This document shows positions 1-7,037 of a stretch of DNA of 15,360 nt, piece after piece; the stretch's first letter is position 1; the number at the start of each line of letters is the position of its first letter. The translations under genes and the position numbers were made by a program. Under the pieces are notes generated by a model, which did no database searches, was not told the DNA's origin, and worked only from the letters and a program-made list of their open reading frames with translations. Location of the stretch: the NCBI GenBank assembly GCA_031256615.1, contig JAIRQG010000137.1, positions 1-15,360 on the forward strand. Direction: 5' to 3'. The DNA comes from Candidatus Methanoplasma sp. (GTDB taxonomy: Archaea > Thermoplasmatota > Thermoplasmata > Methanomassiliicoccales > Methanomethylophilaceae).

Positions 1-552
1 GTTCCGAAGAAGGTCCCCGACCTGATGGAACTGAGAGTCGGGGGCGGAAAGATAAATGAGAGAATCGCGTATGCGAAAGGTGTTTTGGGAAAAGAGATCG
101 CGGTCAAGGATTTTGTGGCCGAAGGCGCGTTGATTGATGTCATCGCTGTCACGAAAGGAAAAGGATTCCAGGGAGTTACCAAAAGATGGGGGGTCAAGCT
201 GCTGTCGCACAAGAACAGCAAACACCGCCGCGGGATCGGTAACCTGGGCCCGAAGAGACCCGGCTACGTAAGAAGCACCGTGCCTGCCTCGGGACAGATG
301 GGATACCACCAGAGGACCGAATTCAACAAGAAGATCATAAAGGTCGGAGCGGACGGAGAAGAGATAAACCCCAAAGGAGGGTTCATCAACTACGGAGAAG
401 TGAGGAACACATACGTTCTGATACACGGATCCATTCCGGGGCCGACCAAGAGACTGATAAGATTCAGGGACGCAACGAGAGCACCCAAGAAAGCTGACCT
501 GTCGGCGGCAGATGTGACATACATCTCCACAGAGTCAAAGCAGGGGGCATGA
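1..552 (+). CDS. rpl3: 50S ribosomal protein uL3 (L3), 5'-truncated by window edge
   Basis: C-terminal part of ribosomal protein uL3, a large-subunit protein whose globular domain and long extension support 23S rRNA folding near the peptidyl-transferase centre. The frame is open from base 1, so the gene starts upstream; 183 codons plus TGA are visible, somewhat over half of a typical archaeal uL3 of about 330 residues. Recognisable blocks, numbered from the first visible codon, are GKGFQGVTKRWG at 53-64, GQMGYHQRTEFNK at 98-110 and SIPGP at 144-148, all typical of archaeal/eukaryotic uL3. The in-frame ATG at 25 is internal and is not the start. rpl4 begins three bases after the stop, the expected order for an archaeal S10-type operon. 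Confidence 0.97.
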   Translation, partial: VPKKVPDLMELRVGGGKINERIAYAKGVLGKEIAVKDFVAEGALIDVIAVTKGKGFQGVTKRWGVKLLSHKNSKHRRGIGNLGPKRPGYVRSTVPASGQMGYHQRTEFNKKIIKVGADGEEINPKGGFINYGEVRNTYVLIHGSIPGPTKRLIRFRDATRAPKKADLSAADVTYISTESKQGA

Positions 553-555
553 GCA

Positions 556-1326
556 ATGACACAGACAAATGTTTATTCTGTTAAAGGAGAGGTCTCCGGA
601 ACCATTGATGTTCCCGAAGTATTCTCCTCCGAGTACAGGCCCGACATAATCAAAAAGGCGATCCTCGCGGCTGCTGCGAACAAAAGGCAGCCCTACGGAC
701 CCAATGAGAGAGCGGGAATGAGGCACTCGGTAAGCACATGGGGAAAAGGAAGAGGAGTGGCCCGTGTCCAAAGGATAAAGGCCGGAAGGAAAGCGACCGA
801 ATCCCCCAACAATGTGTCGGGAAGGAGAGCGCACCCTCCGCGCCCGGAGAGGATCTGGGACCAGAGGATCAACAAGAAAGAATTGAGGATCGCACGCTTT
901 TCCGCAATAGCCGCTACAGGCTGCGCGGACTGCGTCAGGGAGCGCGGCCACCAGTTCGACGACTCGGTATCGTTCCCTATAGTGATCGAGGATGAGTTCC
1001 AGAACATGATAAGCACCTCTCAGATCAATGAGATCCTTGACAACATAGGCGTCGGATATGACATTGAGCGCGCCAAGGAAGGCCGCAAGATCCGCGCCGG
1101 CAGAGGAAAGATGAGGAACAGGAGATACAGGACCCCTGTATCGGTACTGATAGTGGTGTCCGAGAGAGAGGCGCCCCTCTTCATGGGAGCTTCAAACCTT
1201 CCCGGAGTAGATGTTGAGACCGTAGACTCTCTGAGCGCAGGCATACTTGCGCCCGGAGGAGACGCGGGCAGGCTCACCGTATACACCAAATCGGCAATAT
1301 CCAAAATGGGAGCGTGGACGCAGTGA
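556..1326 (+). CDS. rpl4: 50S ribosomal protein uL4 (L4/L1e)
   Basis: Large-subunit protein uL4, an early assembly protein whose extended loop lines the peptide exit tunnel. The 256 residues match the archaeal/eukaryotic L4 (L1e) form. The basic internal loop at about 45-105 contains GMRHSVSTWGKGRGVAR, and the Arg/Pro-rich stretch RRAHPPRPERIW follows at 90-101. The rest of the chain is the C-terminal part of the fold, including NLPGVDVETVDSLSAG near the end. ATG at 556 lies three bases after the rpl3 stop, with a G-rich stretch at 543-547 as a weak Shine-Dalgarno sequence. The TGA stop overlaps the likely GTG start of rpl23. Bacterial L4 autoregulates the S10 operon, but nothing in this sequence shows that here. 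Confidence 0.97.
   Translation: MTQTNVYSVKGEVSGTIDVPEVFSSEYRPDIIKKAILAAAANKRQPYGPNERAGMRHSVSTWGKGRGVARVQRIKAGRKATESPNNVSGRRAHPPRPERIWDQRINKKELRIARFSAIAATGCADCVRERGHQFDDSVSFPIVIEDEFQNMISTSQINEILDNIGVGYDIERAKEGRKIRAGRGKMRNRRYRTPVSVLIVVSEREAPLFMGASNLPGVDVETVDSLSAGILAPGGDAGRLTVYTKSAISKMGAWTQ
1308..1312 (+). promoter_or_regulatory. Shine-Dalgarno sequence for rpl23
   Basis: GGGAG inside the 3' end of rpl4. Its spacing (10 nt to GTG 1323, 1 nt to GTG 1314) favours the downstream GTG as the rpl23 start. Confidence 0.5.
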
Positions 1327-1604
1327 AACAGAGCGATATACTCATAAGACCGTATGTCACAGAAAAGACGCTCAATCTGCTGTCAGGCACATCTGCCCAG
1401 AATTACAAAGACGGCAACAAGATAGAGTTCATAGTACACAGACAGGCCAGCAAGGACGATGTCAAGGCGGCCTTTGAAGAGCGCTTCGAGGTAAAGGTCG
1501 AGCGCGTATGGACGAAGATACAGAAAGACGGCAAACATGCGATCATCAAACTTGCGGAAGGATATTCCGCAGAGGATGTGGGTATGAGGGTCGGAGTGTT
1601 CTGA
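1323..1604 (+). CDS. rpl23: 50S ribosomal protein uL23 (L23), GTG start
   Basis: Large-subunit protein uL23, which binds domain III of 23S rRNA at the tunnel exit and forms part of the docking site for SRP and the SecY channel. The diagnostic N-terminal motif RPYVTEKTLNLL is present, and the C-terminal half (KVERVWTKIQKDGKHAIIKL) is typical of archaeal L23. There is no ATG start. Two in-frame GTG codons are possible, at 1314 (96 aa) and 1323 (93 aa). I chose 1323 because the GGGAG at 1308-1312 sits 10 nt upstream of it but only 1 nt upstream of 1314, and because it gives a GTGA 4-nt overlap with the rpl4 stop, as at rpl5/rps14. The start is uncertain by three codons; the identity is not in doubt. 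Confidence 0.95.
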   Translation: MKQSDILIRPYVTEKTLNLLSGTSAQNYKDGNKIEFIVHRQASKDDVKAAFEERFEVKVERVWTKIQKDGKHAIIKLAEGYSAEDVGMRVGVF

Positions 1605-1609
1605 GGTGA
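1602..1609 (+). promoter_or_regulatory. Stop-embedded Shine-Dalgarno sequence, rpl23/rpl2 junction
   Basis: TGAGGTGA: the first three bases are the rpl23 stop codon and the rest matches the anti-Shine-Dalgarno consensus, followed by a short spacer to the rpl2 ATG at 1614. This is one of several junctions in the operon built the same way. Confidence 0.7.
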
Positions 1610-1613
1610 TCGA

Positions 1614-2306
1614 ATGGGAAAGAGATTGATTACACAGAGAAGGGGACGCGGAGGATCACAATACCGCTCTCCCAGCCATAGACACGTTGACGATGTCAGG
1701 CTCCCCCAGTTCGATGAGGGGGCAGGCATCGTAAAAGACCTGATCCAGGCACCGGGAAGGACAAGTCCTCTTGCGGTCATCGACTTCAACGGAGTGACTG
1801 ATTACCAGCTTGCTGTCGCAGGCATGAAGGTAGGGCAGAAAGTGTTCGTCGGCGGCAGCGCAGTCGCGGCAGGCAACATAACCAACCTATCCAAGATACC
1901 GGAAGGAACGGCCATCCACAACATCGAAGCAAAACCGGGCGACGGCGGGAAGTACGCCAAGACCGCAGGGTCATCGGCAGCTATCGTCAGCAGAGGAGAG
2001 AAGGTCGTGGTACTCATGCCTTCCGGAGCAATGAAAGAATTCAACCCCAACTGCCGCGCGGCAATAGGGGTCGTAGCAGGCGGAGGGAGAGGCGACAAGC
2101 CCCTTGCCAAAGCCGGAAAGAACTACCTGACGCTGAGGTCAAGGTCCACCGCCAACAAGAAAGTGAGCGGTGTTGCGATGAACGCAGTAGACCACCCGCA
2201 CGGCGGAGGAAGCCATCCGCATGTAGGAGGGCCGAACTGCCAAAAGAGGACCGCATCGACAGGACAGAAGGTGGGTTTCCTGCCTCCTAAGAAAAAGAGG
2301 AAGTGA
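1614..2306 (+). CDS. rpl2: 50S ribosomal protein uL2 (L2)
   Basis: Large-subunit protein uL2, needed for subunit association and an active peptidyl-transferase centre. The 230-residue length fits archaeal L2. The N-terminus GKRLITQRRGRGGSQYRSPSHRH is the standard archaeal opening. The highly conserved C-terminal segment with the functionally important histidine is present at 187-207 (GVAMNAVDHPHGGGSHPH onward; DHPHGGG at 193-199). The tail FLPPKKKRK is strongly basic, as expected for a segment buried in rRNA. The ATG follows the TGAGGTGA element at the rpl23 stop. Many archaeal sequences read DHPFGGG where this one has DHPHGGG, which is more like the bacterial form and within family variation. 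Confidence 0.98.
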   Translation: MGKRLITQRRGRGGSQYRSPSHRHVDDVRLPQFDEGAGIVKDLIQAPGRTSPLAVIDFNGVTDYQLAVAGMKVGQKVFVGGSAVAAGNITNLSKIPEGTAIHNIEAKPGDGGKYAKTAGSSAAIVSRGEKVVVLMPSGAMKEFNPNCRAAIGVVAGGGRGDKPLAKAGKNYLTLRSRSTANKKVSGVAMNAVDHPHGGGSHPHVGGPNCQKRTASTGQKVGFLPPKKKRK

Positions 2307-2312
2307 TTCTGA

Positions 2313-2774
2313 ATGGCAAAGAAGATAATCGCAGGGTCGGCAAAGGCCACCAGAAGGAGGGCCAGGAAGAAAGCGTCGGCGATCCAGGCAAAGAGGAAGA
2401 AAGAATTCCTCTACCGCGGATTCACGATGGAAGAGTTACTGGCAATGTCCTTCGACGAGATACTCGGCATTCTTCCTTCAAGGGCTAGGAGGACATACCT
2501 CCGCGGCCTCAACTACGAGCAGCAGCTGCTGTTCGATAAATTGAAGAATGCGGAGGAGCCGGTCAGGACGCACCGCAGGGATCTGCCGATCATACCCCAA
2601 TTCGTTGGGAAGAAGTTAAGCGTGTACAACGGAAAGGAATTCAAAGAGTTCGAGATAAAGCCCGAGATGATCGGCTGTTTCATCGGAGAATTCGTGCTTA
2701 CGAGAAGACCACCCGTGCACTCCGGACCCGGAGTGGGCGCGACAAGGTCCTCGAAGTTCATGCCGCTGAAGTGA
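2313..2774 (+). CDS. rps19: 30S ribosomal protein uS19 (S19)
   Basis: Small-subunit head protein uS19, which contacts A-site tRNA and helps form the intersubunit bridge to uL5. At 153 residues it has the archaeal/eukaryotic N-terminal extension, a very basic segment at 1-35 (KATRRRARKKASAIQAKRKK), followed by the YRGFTMEELL...LPSRARRTYLRGL region. The core carries RTHRRDLPIIPQFVG at 85-99, and the conserved end RRPPVHSGPGVGATRSSKFMPLK follows. ATG at 2313 is six bases after the rpl2 stop; purine-rich GAGGAAG just upstream, within the end of rpl2, may serve as the ribosome-binding site. Confidence 0.98.
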   Translation: MAKKIIAGSAKATRRRARKKASAIQAKRKKEFLYRGFTMEELLAMSFDEILGILPSRARRTYLRGLNYEQQLLFDKLKNAEEPVRTHRRDLPIIPQFVGKKLSVYNGKEFKEFEIKPEMIGCFIGEFVLTRRPPVHSGPGVGATRSSKFMPLK

Positions 2775-2778
2775 GGTG
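2772..2778 (+). promoter_or_regulatory. Stop-embedded Shine-Dalgarno sequence deciding the rpl22 start
   Basis: TGAGGTG contains the rps19 stop codon. It is 6 nt upstream of ATG 2785, whereas the alternative in-frame GTG at 2776 lies inside the element itself. This supports ATG 2785 as the rpl22 start. Confidence 0.7.
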
Positions 2779-2784
2779 TCAAAA

Positions 2785-3240
2785 ATGGTTACGAACAAAG
2801 GTTACACAACAGTATCTGACCCTGACATCTCCGCGAAGGCCCTGGCAAAGGACCAGCCCGTATCTCCCAAGTTCGCCCGCGAGGTCGCGGGGATGATACG
2901 CGGCATGAAGGCGGAGAGGGCCGTCACAATGCTCGAGGAGGTCATAGCCCTCGACAGAGCGGTCCCTCTGAAAAGATACAAAAAGCGCGTTTCACACAAA
3001 AAAGGAATAGGACCGGGAAGATACCCGGTGAAGGCGTCAAAGGCCATTCTGGCAGTGGTAAAGAGCGCAATGTCGAATGCGGAGTACAAGGGACTCGACG
3101 CGTCCAACATGGCGATATCGACGATCACCATTGCAAGGGGCCAGACCATCCCCGGCCACATGCCGAGAGCACACGGAAGGGCCACCCAGTGGAATCAGGA
3201 GACAGCCAATATAGAGGTAATAATAGAGGAGGTTGAGTGA
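2785..3240 (+). CDS. rpl22: 50S ribosomal protein uL22 (L22/L17e)
   Basis: Large-subunit protein uL22, whose long beta-hairpin reaches into the peptide exit tunnel and which contacts all 23S rRNA domains. The 151 residues from ATG 2785 match archaeal L22. Characteristic segments are HKKGIGPGRYPVKASKAIL at 71-89 and the hairpin-tip region GHMPRAHGRATQWNQE at 124-139, the archaeal equivalent of the macrolide-proximal loop. A longer reading from GTG 2776 adds three residues but would start within the Shine-Dalgarno sequence, so the ATG is preferred. The stop is GTGA at 3237-3240, just ahead of rps3. Confidence 0.97.
   Translation: MVTNKGYTTVSDPDISAKALAKDQPVSPKFAREVAGMIRGMKAERAVTMLEEVIALDRAVPLKRYKKRVSHKKGIGPGRYPVKASKAILAVVKSAMSNAEYKGLDASNMAISTITIARGQTIPGHMPRAHGRATQWNQETANIEVIIEEVE
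3226..3233 (+). promoter_or_regulatory. Strong Shine-Dalgarno sequence deciding the rps3 start
   Basis: GAGGAGGT inside the last codons of rpl22. Spacing is 9 nt to ATG 3243 and 3 nt to the in-frame GTG at 3237, favouring the ATG. Confidence 0.65.
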
Positions 3241-3242
3241 AA

Positions 3243-3941
3243 ATGGCATCAGAAAGGAAATTCGTTGCCGAGAATGTTCGCAGGGTTCTCCTCAAAGAGT
3301 ACCTTATGAAAGAGGTCAGCCGCGCCGGATTCGGCGGGCTTGACATCCAGAGGACCCCCATGGGCACCCGCGTCATACTCACGACCGAGAGGCCCGGACT
3401 GGTCATCGGAAGGCGCGGTCAGACCATAAAGAACCTGACCCTGGTGATAGAAGAGAAATACGGCTTCCCGAACCCTCAGATAGAGGTTCAGGAAGTCGAG
3501 AACGCAAGCCTTAACGCACAGATAATGGCAGAGAAACTGGCATTCTCTCTTGAGAGAGGATGGCATTTCCGCAGGGCTGGGCACTCCACCGTCCGCAGGG
3601 TGATGGATGCAGGGGCCCGCGGTTGCCATGTCATAGTTGCCGGGAAACTTACCGGACAGAGAAAGAGGACCGAGAAGTTCAAGGAAGGCTACATCAAATT
3701 CTGTGGTGAGCCCAGGACCCTTTTCGTGGAACGCGGATACGCGGTCGCGAAACTGAAGATGGGTATAATAGGGGTCACCGTCGAGATAATGAGGCCTGAC
3801 TCGAAACTGCCGGCCGACACAATGATCATCAGTAAGACAGAAGCCGCCGCGAAACTGCCGGATCTTTTCGGCAGCGCCGAGCCTGCACATACAGCTGCAG
3901 CAGCAGCCGGTAATGTGCCGGAAAGGAAGGAGGCACAGTAA
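3243..3941 (+). CDS. rps3: 30S ribosomal protein uS3 (S3)
   Basis: Small-subunit protein uS3, at the mRNA entry channel and implicated in mRNA unwinding and start-site scanning fidelity. The N-terminal KH domain shows the GxxG loop as GRRG at 56-59 within PGLVIGRRGQTI. The C-terminal domain includes RRVMDAGARGCHVIVAGKL and RTEKFKEGYIKFCGEP, typical of archaeal S3. The last 20 or so residues form a low-complexity Ala-rich tail (PAHTAAAAAGNVPERKEAQ), likely disordered. Start ATG 3243 is set by the GAGGAGGT sequence; GTG 3237 would add two residues and a GTGA overlap with rpl22. The TAA stop shares one base with the rpl29 ATG. Confidence 0.98.
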   Translation: MASERKFVAENVRRVLLKEYLMKEVSRAGFGGLDIQRTPMGTRVILTTERPGLVIGRRGQTIKNLTLVIEEKYGFPNPQIEVQEVENASLNAQIMAEKLAFSLERGWHFRRAGHSTVRRVMDAGARGCHVIVAGKLTGQRKRTEKFKEGYIKFCGEPRTLFVERGYAVAKLKMGIIGVTVEIMRPDSKLPADTMIISKTEAAAKLPDLFGSAEPAHTAAAAAGNVPERKEAQ

Positions 3942-4144
3942 TGGCACTGCTCAAGACAGCTGAAATAAGGGACATGAGCGCTGAGGAGCGCAATGAGAAA
4001 CTCAAAGAGCTCCGCAACGATCTCATGCATGAGAGAGGTGTTTCAGCAATGGGAGGAGCGCCGTCAAACCCCGGTCTGATCCGCGCTATAAGAACAAATA
4101 TAGCCCGTATCCTGACCGTTCAGAATGAGGAGGAAAAAGTCTGA
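3941..4144 (+). CDS. rpl29: 50S ribosomal protein uL29 (L29)
   Basis: Small helical large-subunit protein uL29, which sits beside uL23 at the tunnel exit and helps form the docking site for targeting factors. The 67 residues are the usual length. The helical hairpin is recognisable in [22 protein letters not shown], followed by the archaeal linker [21 protein letters not shown] in the second helix. It overlaps rps3 by one base (TAATG) and the next gene by one base (TGATG), so translation is probably coupled on both sides. rpmC is the bacterial name for the same gene. Confidence 0.96.
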   Translation: MALLKTAEIRDMSAEERNEKLKELRNDLMHERGVSAMGGAPSNPGLIRAIRTNIARILTVQNEEEKV

Positions 4145-4443
4145 TGGCTGAAATATGTCCTGTATGTGGATTGCCGAAAGAGCTCTGCATGTGCGAGGAG
4201 ATCGCGCGTGAGCAACAGATGGTAAAGATATCCGTGGACAGCAGAAGATACGGCAAAATGGTAACAGTGGTGGAAGGGATCGACGAGAACGATATCGACG
4301 TCGAGGACCTGGCCAAGCAACTGAAGATAAAATGCGCCGCCGGAGGAGCATACAAGGACGGACGCATCGAACTTCAGGGAGACCATAAAAAGAAAGTGAA
4401 AGCCGTGTTGGAAGACATGGGATTCCGCACAGAAGTGAGATAA
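4144..4443 (+). CDS. sui1: Translation initiation factor aIF1 (SUI1 family)
   Basis: Archaeal initiation factor aIF1, the SUI1/eIF1 homologue, binds the 30S subunit near the P site and controls start-codon selection. The SUI1 core lies at about 37-99, with the conserved segment [20 protein letters not shown] at 55-74, then IELQGDH and a final helix ending in MGFRTEVR. In front is a small Cys-rich module, Cys5 and Cys8 (CPVC) plus Cys15 and Cys17 (CMC), which could bind zinc and is common in archaeal members. The position between rpl29 and rnp1 is conserved in many archaea. Overlaps of one base on both sides (TGATG, TAATG) imply coupled translation. Confidence 0.95.
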   Translation: MAEICPVCGLPKELCMCEEIAREQQMVKISVDSRRYGKMVTVVEGIDENDIDVEDLAKQLKIKCAAGGAYKDGRIELQGDHKKKVKAVLEDMGFRTEVR

Positions 4444-4697
4444 TGAATAGAGGCGATTTCATGAGATTTGAATTCATTGGACTGGACGTGGTAGTGCTGT
4501 CATCCCCATACTCGGGAGTTTCCGGGAAAGTGGTAGACGAGACGAAGAACACGTTCACCATCTCATCGGCCGGAACTGAAAGAATGGTACCGAAACCAGG
4601 CAATGAATTCAGATTCGTTCACGAAGGCAGAAACATGGACATAAAAGGCACAGAAATACAACACCGACCAGAGGACAGAATAAAAAAGGTTAGGTGA
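4443..4697 (+). CDS. rnp1: RNase P protein component 1 (Rpp29/Pop4 family)
   Basis: Protein subunit of archaeal RNase P, homologous to eukaryotic Rpp29/Pop4. It acts with Rpp21 and the catalytic RNA in maturing tRNA 5' ends. At 84 residues it is short but complete for an archaeal form. The Sm-like beta-barrel is visible from about residue 10: [10 protein letters not shown], then [17 protein letters not shown], then the positively charged C-terminal region. The chosen start, ATG 4443, overlaps the aIF1 stop (TAATG) and aligns with the usual N-terminus ([12 protein letters not shown]). ATG 4461 has a better-spaced GAGG upstream and is a plausible alternative that would remove six residues. Its position next to aIF1 and rps17 is the standard archaeal location for this gene. 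Confidence 0.92.
   Translation: MNRGDFMRFEFIGLDVVVLSSPYSGVSGKVVDETKNTFTISSAGTERMVPKPGNEFRFVHEGRNMDIKGTEIQHRPEDRIKKVR
4692..4697 (+). promoter_or_regulatory. Shine-Dalgarno sequence overlapping the rnp1 stop, for rps17
   Basis: AGGTGA ends in the TGA stop of rnp1 and lies 5 nt before ATG 4703. The in-frame GTG at 4694 is inside the element, so ATG 4703 is the better rps17 start. Confidence 0.65.
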
Positions 4698-4702
4698 TTA
4701 AA

Positions 4703-5035
4703 ATGACAGCAAAAGTAAGAAACATCGGAATCGACGTGGTCCCCCCCACTTCTGAATGCAGTGACCCGAACTGCCCGTTCCACGGTAGTCTGTCGGTAAG
4801 GGGCCAGATCATAGACGGAGTAGTTGCGACCGTCAGAATGAACAAGACCGTCGTAGTAGAACGCAACTATATGAAATACCAGAAAAAATACGAAAGATAT
4901 GAGAAAAGATCAAATAGGTACTCTTCTCACGCATCCCCATGCCTTGGGCTCAAGGTCGGGGACCGCGTGAGGATCATGGAGTGCCGCCCGATCTCTAAGA
5001 CCGTCTCTTTCGTGGTCATAGAGAAGAAGGAGTGA
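4703..5035 (+). CDS. rps17: 30S ribosomal protein uS17 (S17/S11e)
   Basis: Primary 16S rRNA-binding protein of the small-subunit body, with an OB fold. From ATG 4703 it is 110 residues, the archaeal/eukaryotic length, longer than bacterial S17 because of an N-terminal extension. That extension holds [19 protein letters not shown] (Cys19, Cys24), a typical archaeal block. The OB-fold core follows: [18 protein letters not shown], then basic [20 protein letters not shown], then [21 protein letters not shown]. Cys80 and Cys94 make four cysteines in total; whether they bind a metal cannot be told from sequence. GTG 4694 would add three residues but lies within the ribosome-binding site. Confidence 0.97.
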   Translation: MTAKVRNIGIDVVPPTSECSDPNCPFHGSLSVRGQIIDGVVATVRMNKTVVVERNYMKYQKKYERYEKRSNRYSSHASPCLGLKVGDRVRIMECRPISKTVSFVVIEKKE

Positions 5036-5042
5036 ATCTGAA

Positions 5043-5441
5043 ATGAAAGGAATCTCTGGAACACAGACAAGAGGACTTCAGAACGGATCGCGCCTTGACG
5101 TGATCGACAACAGCGGCGCGAAAGTGATAGAGATCATCACCGTCCCGAGATACCACGGCGTGGCCAGAAGGATCCCGTCGGCGGGGCTGGGAGACATGGT
5201 AATAGCGTCTGTCAAGAAAGGGACGCCCTCAATGAGAAGGCAGATCGTATTCGCCGTGATAGTCCGTCAGAGACGCTCCACCAGGCGCGCTGACGGCACC
5301 ATGGTGTATTTTGAAGACAACGCGGCGGTCATCGTGACCGATACCGGTGAGACCAAAGGTACCGACATCAAAGGGCCGGTGGCAAGAGAGGCGGCCGACA
5401 GGTGGCCACGTATCGCGGCGACCGCGAACACAATAGTGTGA
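5043..5441 (+). CDS. rpl14: 50S ribosomal protein uL14 (L14)
   Basis: Large-subunit protein uL14, a small beta-barrel at the subunit interface that takes part in bridges to the 30S subunit. The 132 residues carry the family hallmarks DNSGAK at 22-27, RRADGTMVYFEDNAAVI at 81-97 and the conserved KGPVARE near the C-terminus at 110-116. Archaeal features are the N-terminal extension (KGISGTQTRGLQNGS) and the ending RIAATANTIV. ATG 5043 is preceded by AAGGAG at 5028-5033 with 9 nt spacing. Its TGA stop is part of the TGAGGTGA element for rpl24. Confidence 0.98.
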   Translation: MKGISGTQTRGLQNGSRLDVIDNSGAKVIEIITVPRYHGVARRIPSAGLGDMVIASVKKGTPSMRRQIVFAVIVRQRRSTRRADGTMVYFEDNAAVIVTDTGETKGTDIKGPVAREAADRWPRIAATANTIV

Positions 5442-5446
5442 GGTGA
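5439..5446 (+). promoter_or_regulatory. Stop-embedded Shine-Dalgarno sequence, rpl14/rpl24 junction
   Basis: TGAGGTGA containing the rpl14 stop, 6 nt before the rpl24 ATG at 5453. Same arrangement as at 1602, 2772, 7178 and 10944. Confidence 0.7.
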
Positions 5447-5452
5447 AAAAGA

Positions 5453-5827
5453 ATGGCAAGCAGCAAAGCAAGGGTACAGAGAAAGGTACAGGCGAATGCC
5501 CCCTCACATGTGAAGAGGAAGATGCTCTCCGCACACCTCAGCACCGAACTCCGCGAACAGTACGGGGTGCGCACGGCAAGGGTGTGTAAAGGAGACACAG
5601 TCGCGATAATACGCGGCGAAGAAGATGTCCGCGGGACCGAGGCAAAGGTCCTCGAGGTGTTCACGAACACCGGCCGCGTATCCGTCGAAGGCGTGACAGT
5701 GAACCAGGCGGACGGTACAGCGATCGCATATCCAGTGCACGCGTCCAACCTGATCATAACCAAACTTAACACGGAAGATCAGTGGAGGATGGATTCACTA
5801 TCAAGAAAAAAGGAGGCTAAAGAATGA
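5453..5827 (+). CDS. rpl24: 50S ribosomal protein uL24 (L24/L26e)
   Basis: Large-subunit assembly initiator uL24, located near the tunnel exit. The 124 residues match the archaeal/eukaryotic L26e form, with an extended N-terminus (SKARVQRKVQANAPSHVKRK) before the KOW motif at about 43-70 (ARVCKGDTVAIIRGEEDVRG). The next block, GRVSVEGVTVNQADGTAIAYPVHASNLII, is characteristic of archaeal L24. The C-terminus is charged (SLSRKKEAKE). The stop overlaps the start of rps4e by ATGA (5824-5827), and the AGGAGG at 5811-5816, inside the end of this gene, serves the next gene. Confidence 0.97.
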   Translation: MASSKARVQRKVQANAPSHVKRKMLSAHLSTELREQYGVRTARVCKGDTVAIIRGEEDVRGTEAKVLEVFTNTGRVSVEGVTVNQADGTAIAYPVHASNLIITKLNTEDQWRMDSLSRKKEAKE

Positions 5828-6531
5828 GCGACCACTTGAAAAGACTAGCCGCACCGGCGACATGGCCTCTTAAGAGGAAGGCGTCCGTCTGGGCGACCAA
5901 ACCGTCACCAGGGGCGCACTCGATCGAAAGCAGCATGCCCGCAGCGATGGTGCTCAGGGACATGATAAAAGTTTGCGACACGGCAAGAGAAGCAAAGAGG
6001 ATAATAGGGAACCGCGAATTGTTCGTGGACGGCGCACCCGTAAAGAGCCCGAAGACACCGATAGGCGTCATGGATACTCTTTCCATCCCTAAGATGAAAC
6101 TCAACTACCGCATGCTCCTGACAGACAAGGGAAAACTTGCTCTTGTGCCGATAGCCGAGGACGAGACAAAATGGAAACTCTGCAGGATCGAGAACAAGAC
6201 GACCGTCAAAGAAGGAAAGATCCAGCTGAATCTCAGCGGGGGAAGGAACATGGTCTTGGACAAGAACATGTACAAGACCGGCGATACCCTGAAGATCGAT
6301 GTCGCGGACCAGAAAGTGCTCGGTGTCTATCCGATGGCCGACGGTGCATCGGCGCTCATCATCAACGGACCTCTTGCAGGAAAGGTCGAGACCCTTTCCG
6401 AGCAGGTCGTTGTGAAAGGACCCGCCGATAATATCGTAAGGTTCAAGAGCGGGACGGAGACCGTCAAAAGGAACGTGTTCGTCATAGGCTCATCGAAGCC
6501 GGAGATCAAATTACCGGAGGCATCAGAATGA
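5824..6531 (+). CDS. rps4e: 30S ribosomal protein eS4 (S4e)
   Basis: Archaeal/eukaryotic-specific small-subunit protein eS4. At 235 residues it is normal archaeal length. The N-terminal block HLKRLAAPATWPLKRKASVW is diagnostic. It is followed by an S4-type RNA-binding domain at about 42-90 (VLRDMIKVCDTAREAKRII, then NRELFVDG) and a C-terminal KOW-like region around VQ-type strands at about 175-205. It has no bacterial counterpart, which helps fix the domain of life. It is joined to both neighbours by 4-nt ATGA overlaps: rpl24 upstream and rpl5 downstream. Confidence 0.97.
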   Translation: MSDHLKRLAAPATWPLKRKASVWATKPSPGAHSIESSMPAAMVLRDMIKVCDTAREAKRIIGNRELFVDGAPVKSPKTPIGVMDTLSIPKMKLNYRMLLTDKGKLALVPIAEDETKWKLCRIENKTTVKEGKIQLNLSGGRNMVLDKNMYKTGDTLKIDVADQKVLGVYPMADGASALIINGPLAGKVETLSEQVVVKGPADNIVRFKSGTETVKRNVFVIGSSKPEIKLPEASE

Positions 6532-7037
6532 ACGCGATGAGACAGATCCACATAGAGAAAGTGATGGTCAACATCGGCGTCGGAGAGGCCGGAGAAAGAC
6601 TGGTAAAGGCGCAGAAGGTCCTGGAGATGGTCACCGGCCAGAAATCGGTGCAGACAAAATCAAAGAACGTCAACAGGGACCTGGGCATACGCGTCGGAAT
6701 GCCGCTCGGATGCAAGGTCACGCTGAGAGGGGATACCGCGGAGGAATTCCTTCAGAGGGCGCTCCCGATCAGAGAGAGGAAGATATATGCGTACTCTTTT
6801 GACAGAGAGGGAAACATGTCCTTCGGAATACCGGACTACACCGATTTCGACGGCATGAAATATGACCCAGACATCGGCATATTCGGCATGGATATCAGCG
6901 TTGTCCTGAGAAGGACCGGGAACAGGATCACACAGAGGATGCTCGTAAGGAGAAAGGTACCGAAGAGCCACCGTGTCGACCGCAACGAAGCGATCCAGTA
7001 CATGAAAGATAACTATGAGATAGAGGTGGTTGAGTGA
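6528..7037 (+). CDS. rpl5: 50S ribosomal protein uL5 (L5)
   Basis: Large-subunit protein uL5 of the central protuberance, binding 5S rRNA and contacting P-site tRNA and uS19. The 169 residues contain the archaeal hallmarks [20 protein letters not shown] near the N-terminus, [14 protein letters not shown] at 55-68 and [10 protein letters not shown] near the end. ATG 6528 overlaps the rps4e stop (ATGA) and has GGAGG at 6516-6520 with 7 nt spacing, so it is preferred over ATG 6537. The 3' end GAGGTGG at 7023-7029 acts as Shine-Dalgarno sequence for rps14, whose GTG overlaps this stop. Confidence 0.98.
   Translation: MNAMRQIHIEKVMVNIGVGEAGERLVKAQKVLEMVTGQKSVQTKSKNVNRDLGIRVGMPLGCKVTLRGDTAEEFLQRALPIRERKIYAYSFDREGNMSFGIPDYTDFDGMKYDPDIGIFGMDISVVLRRTGNRITQRMLVRRKVPKSHRVDRNEAIQYMKDNYEIEVVE

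Noticed and set aside
3873..3930. Ala-rich end of uS3 as a frameshift or fusion
   Set aside because: The frame is continuous to the TAA that overlaps rpl29, and variable low-complexity C-terminal tails are common in uS3.
3249..3947. 232-codon open frame on the - strand opposite rps3
   Set aside because: Fully antisense to uS3, no ribosome-binding site or recognisable domain; a shadow of the codon pattern.
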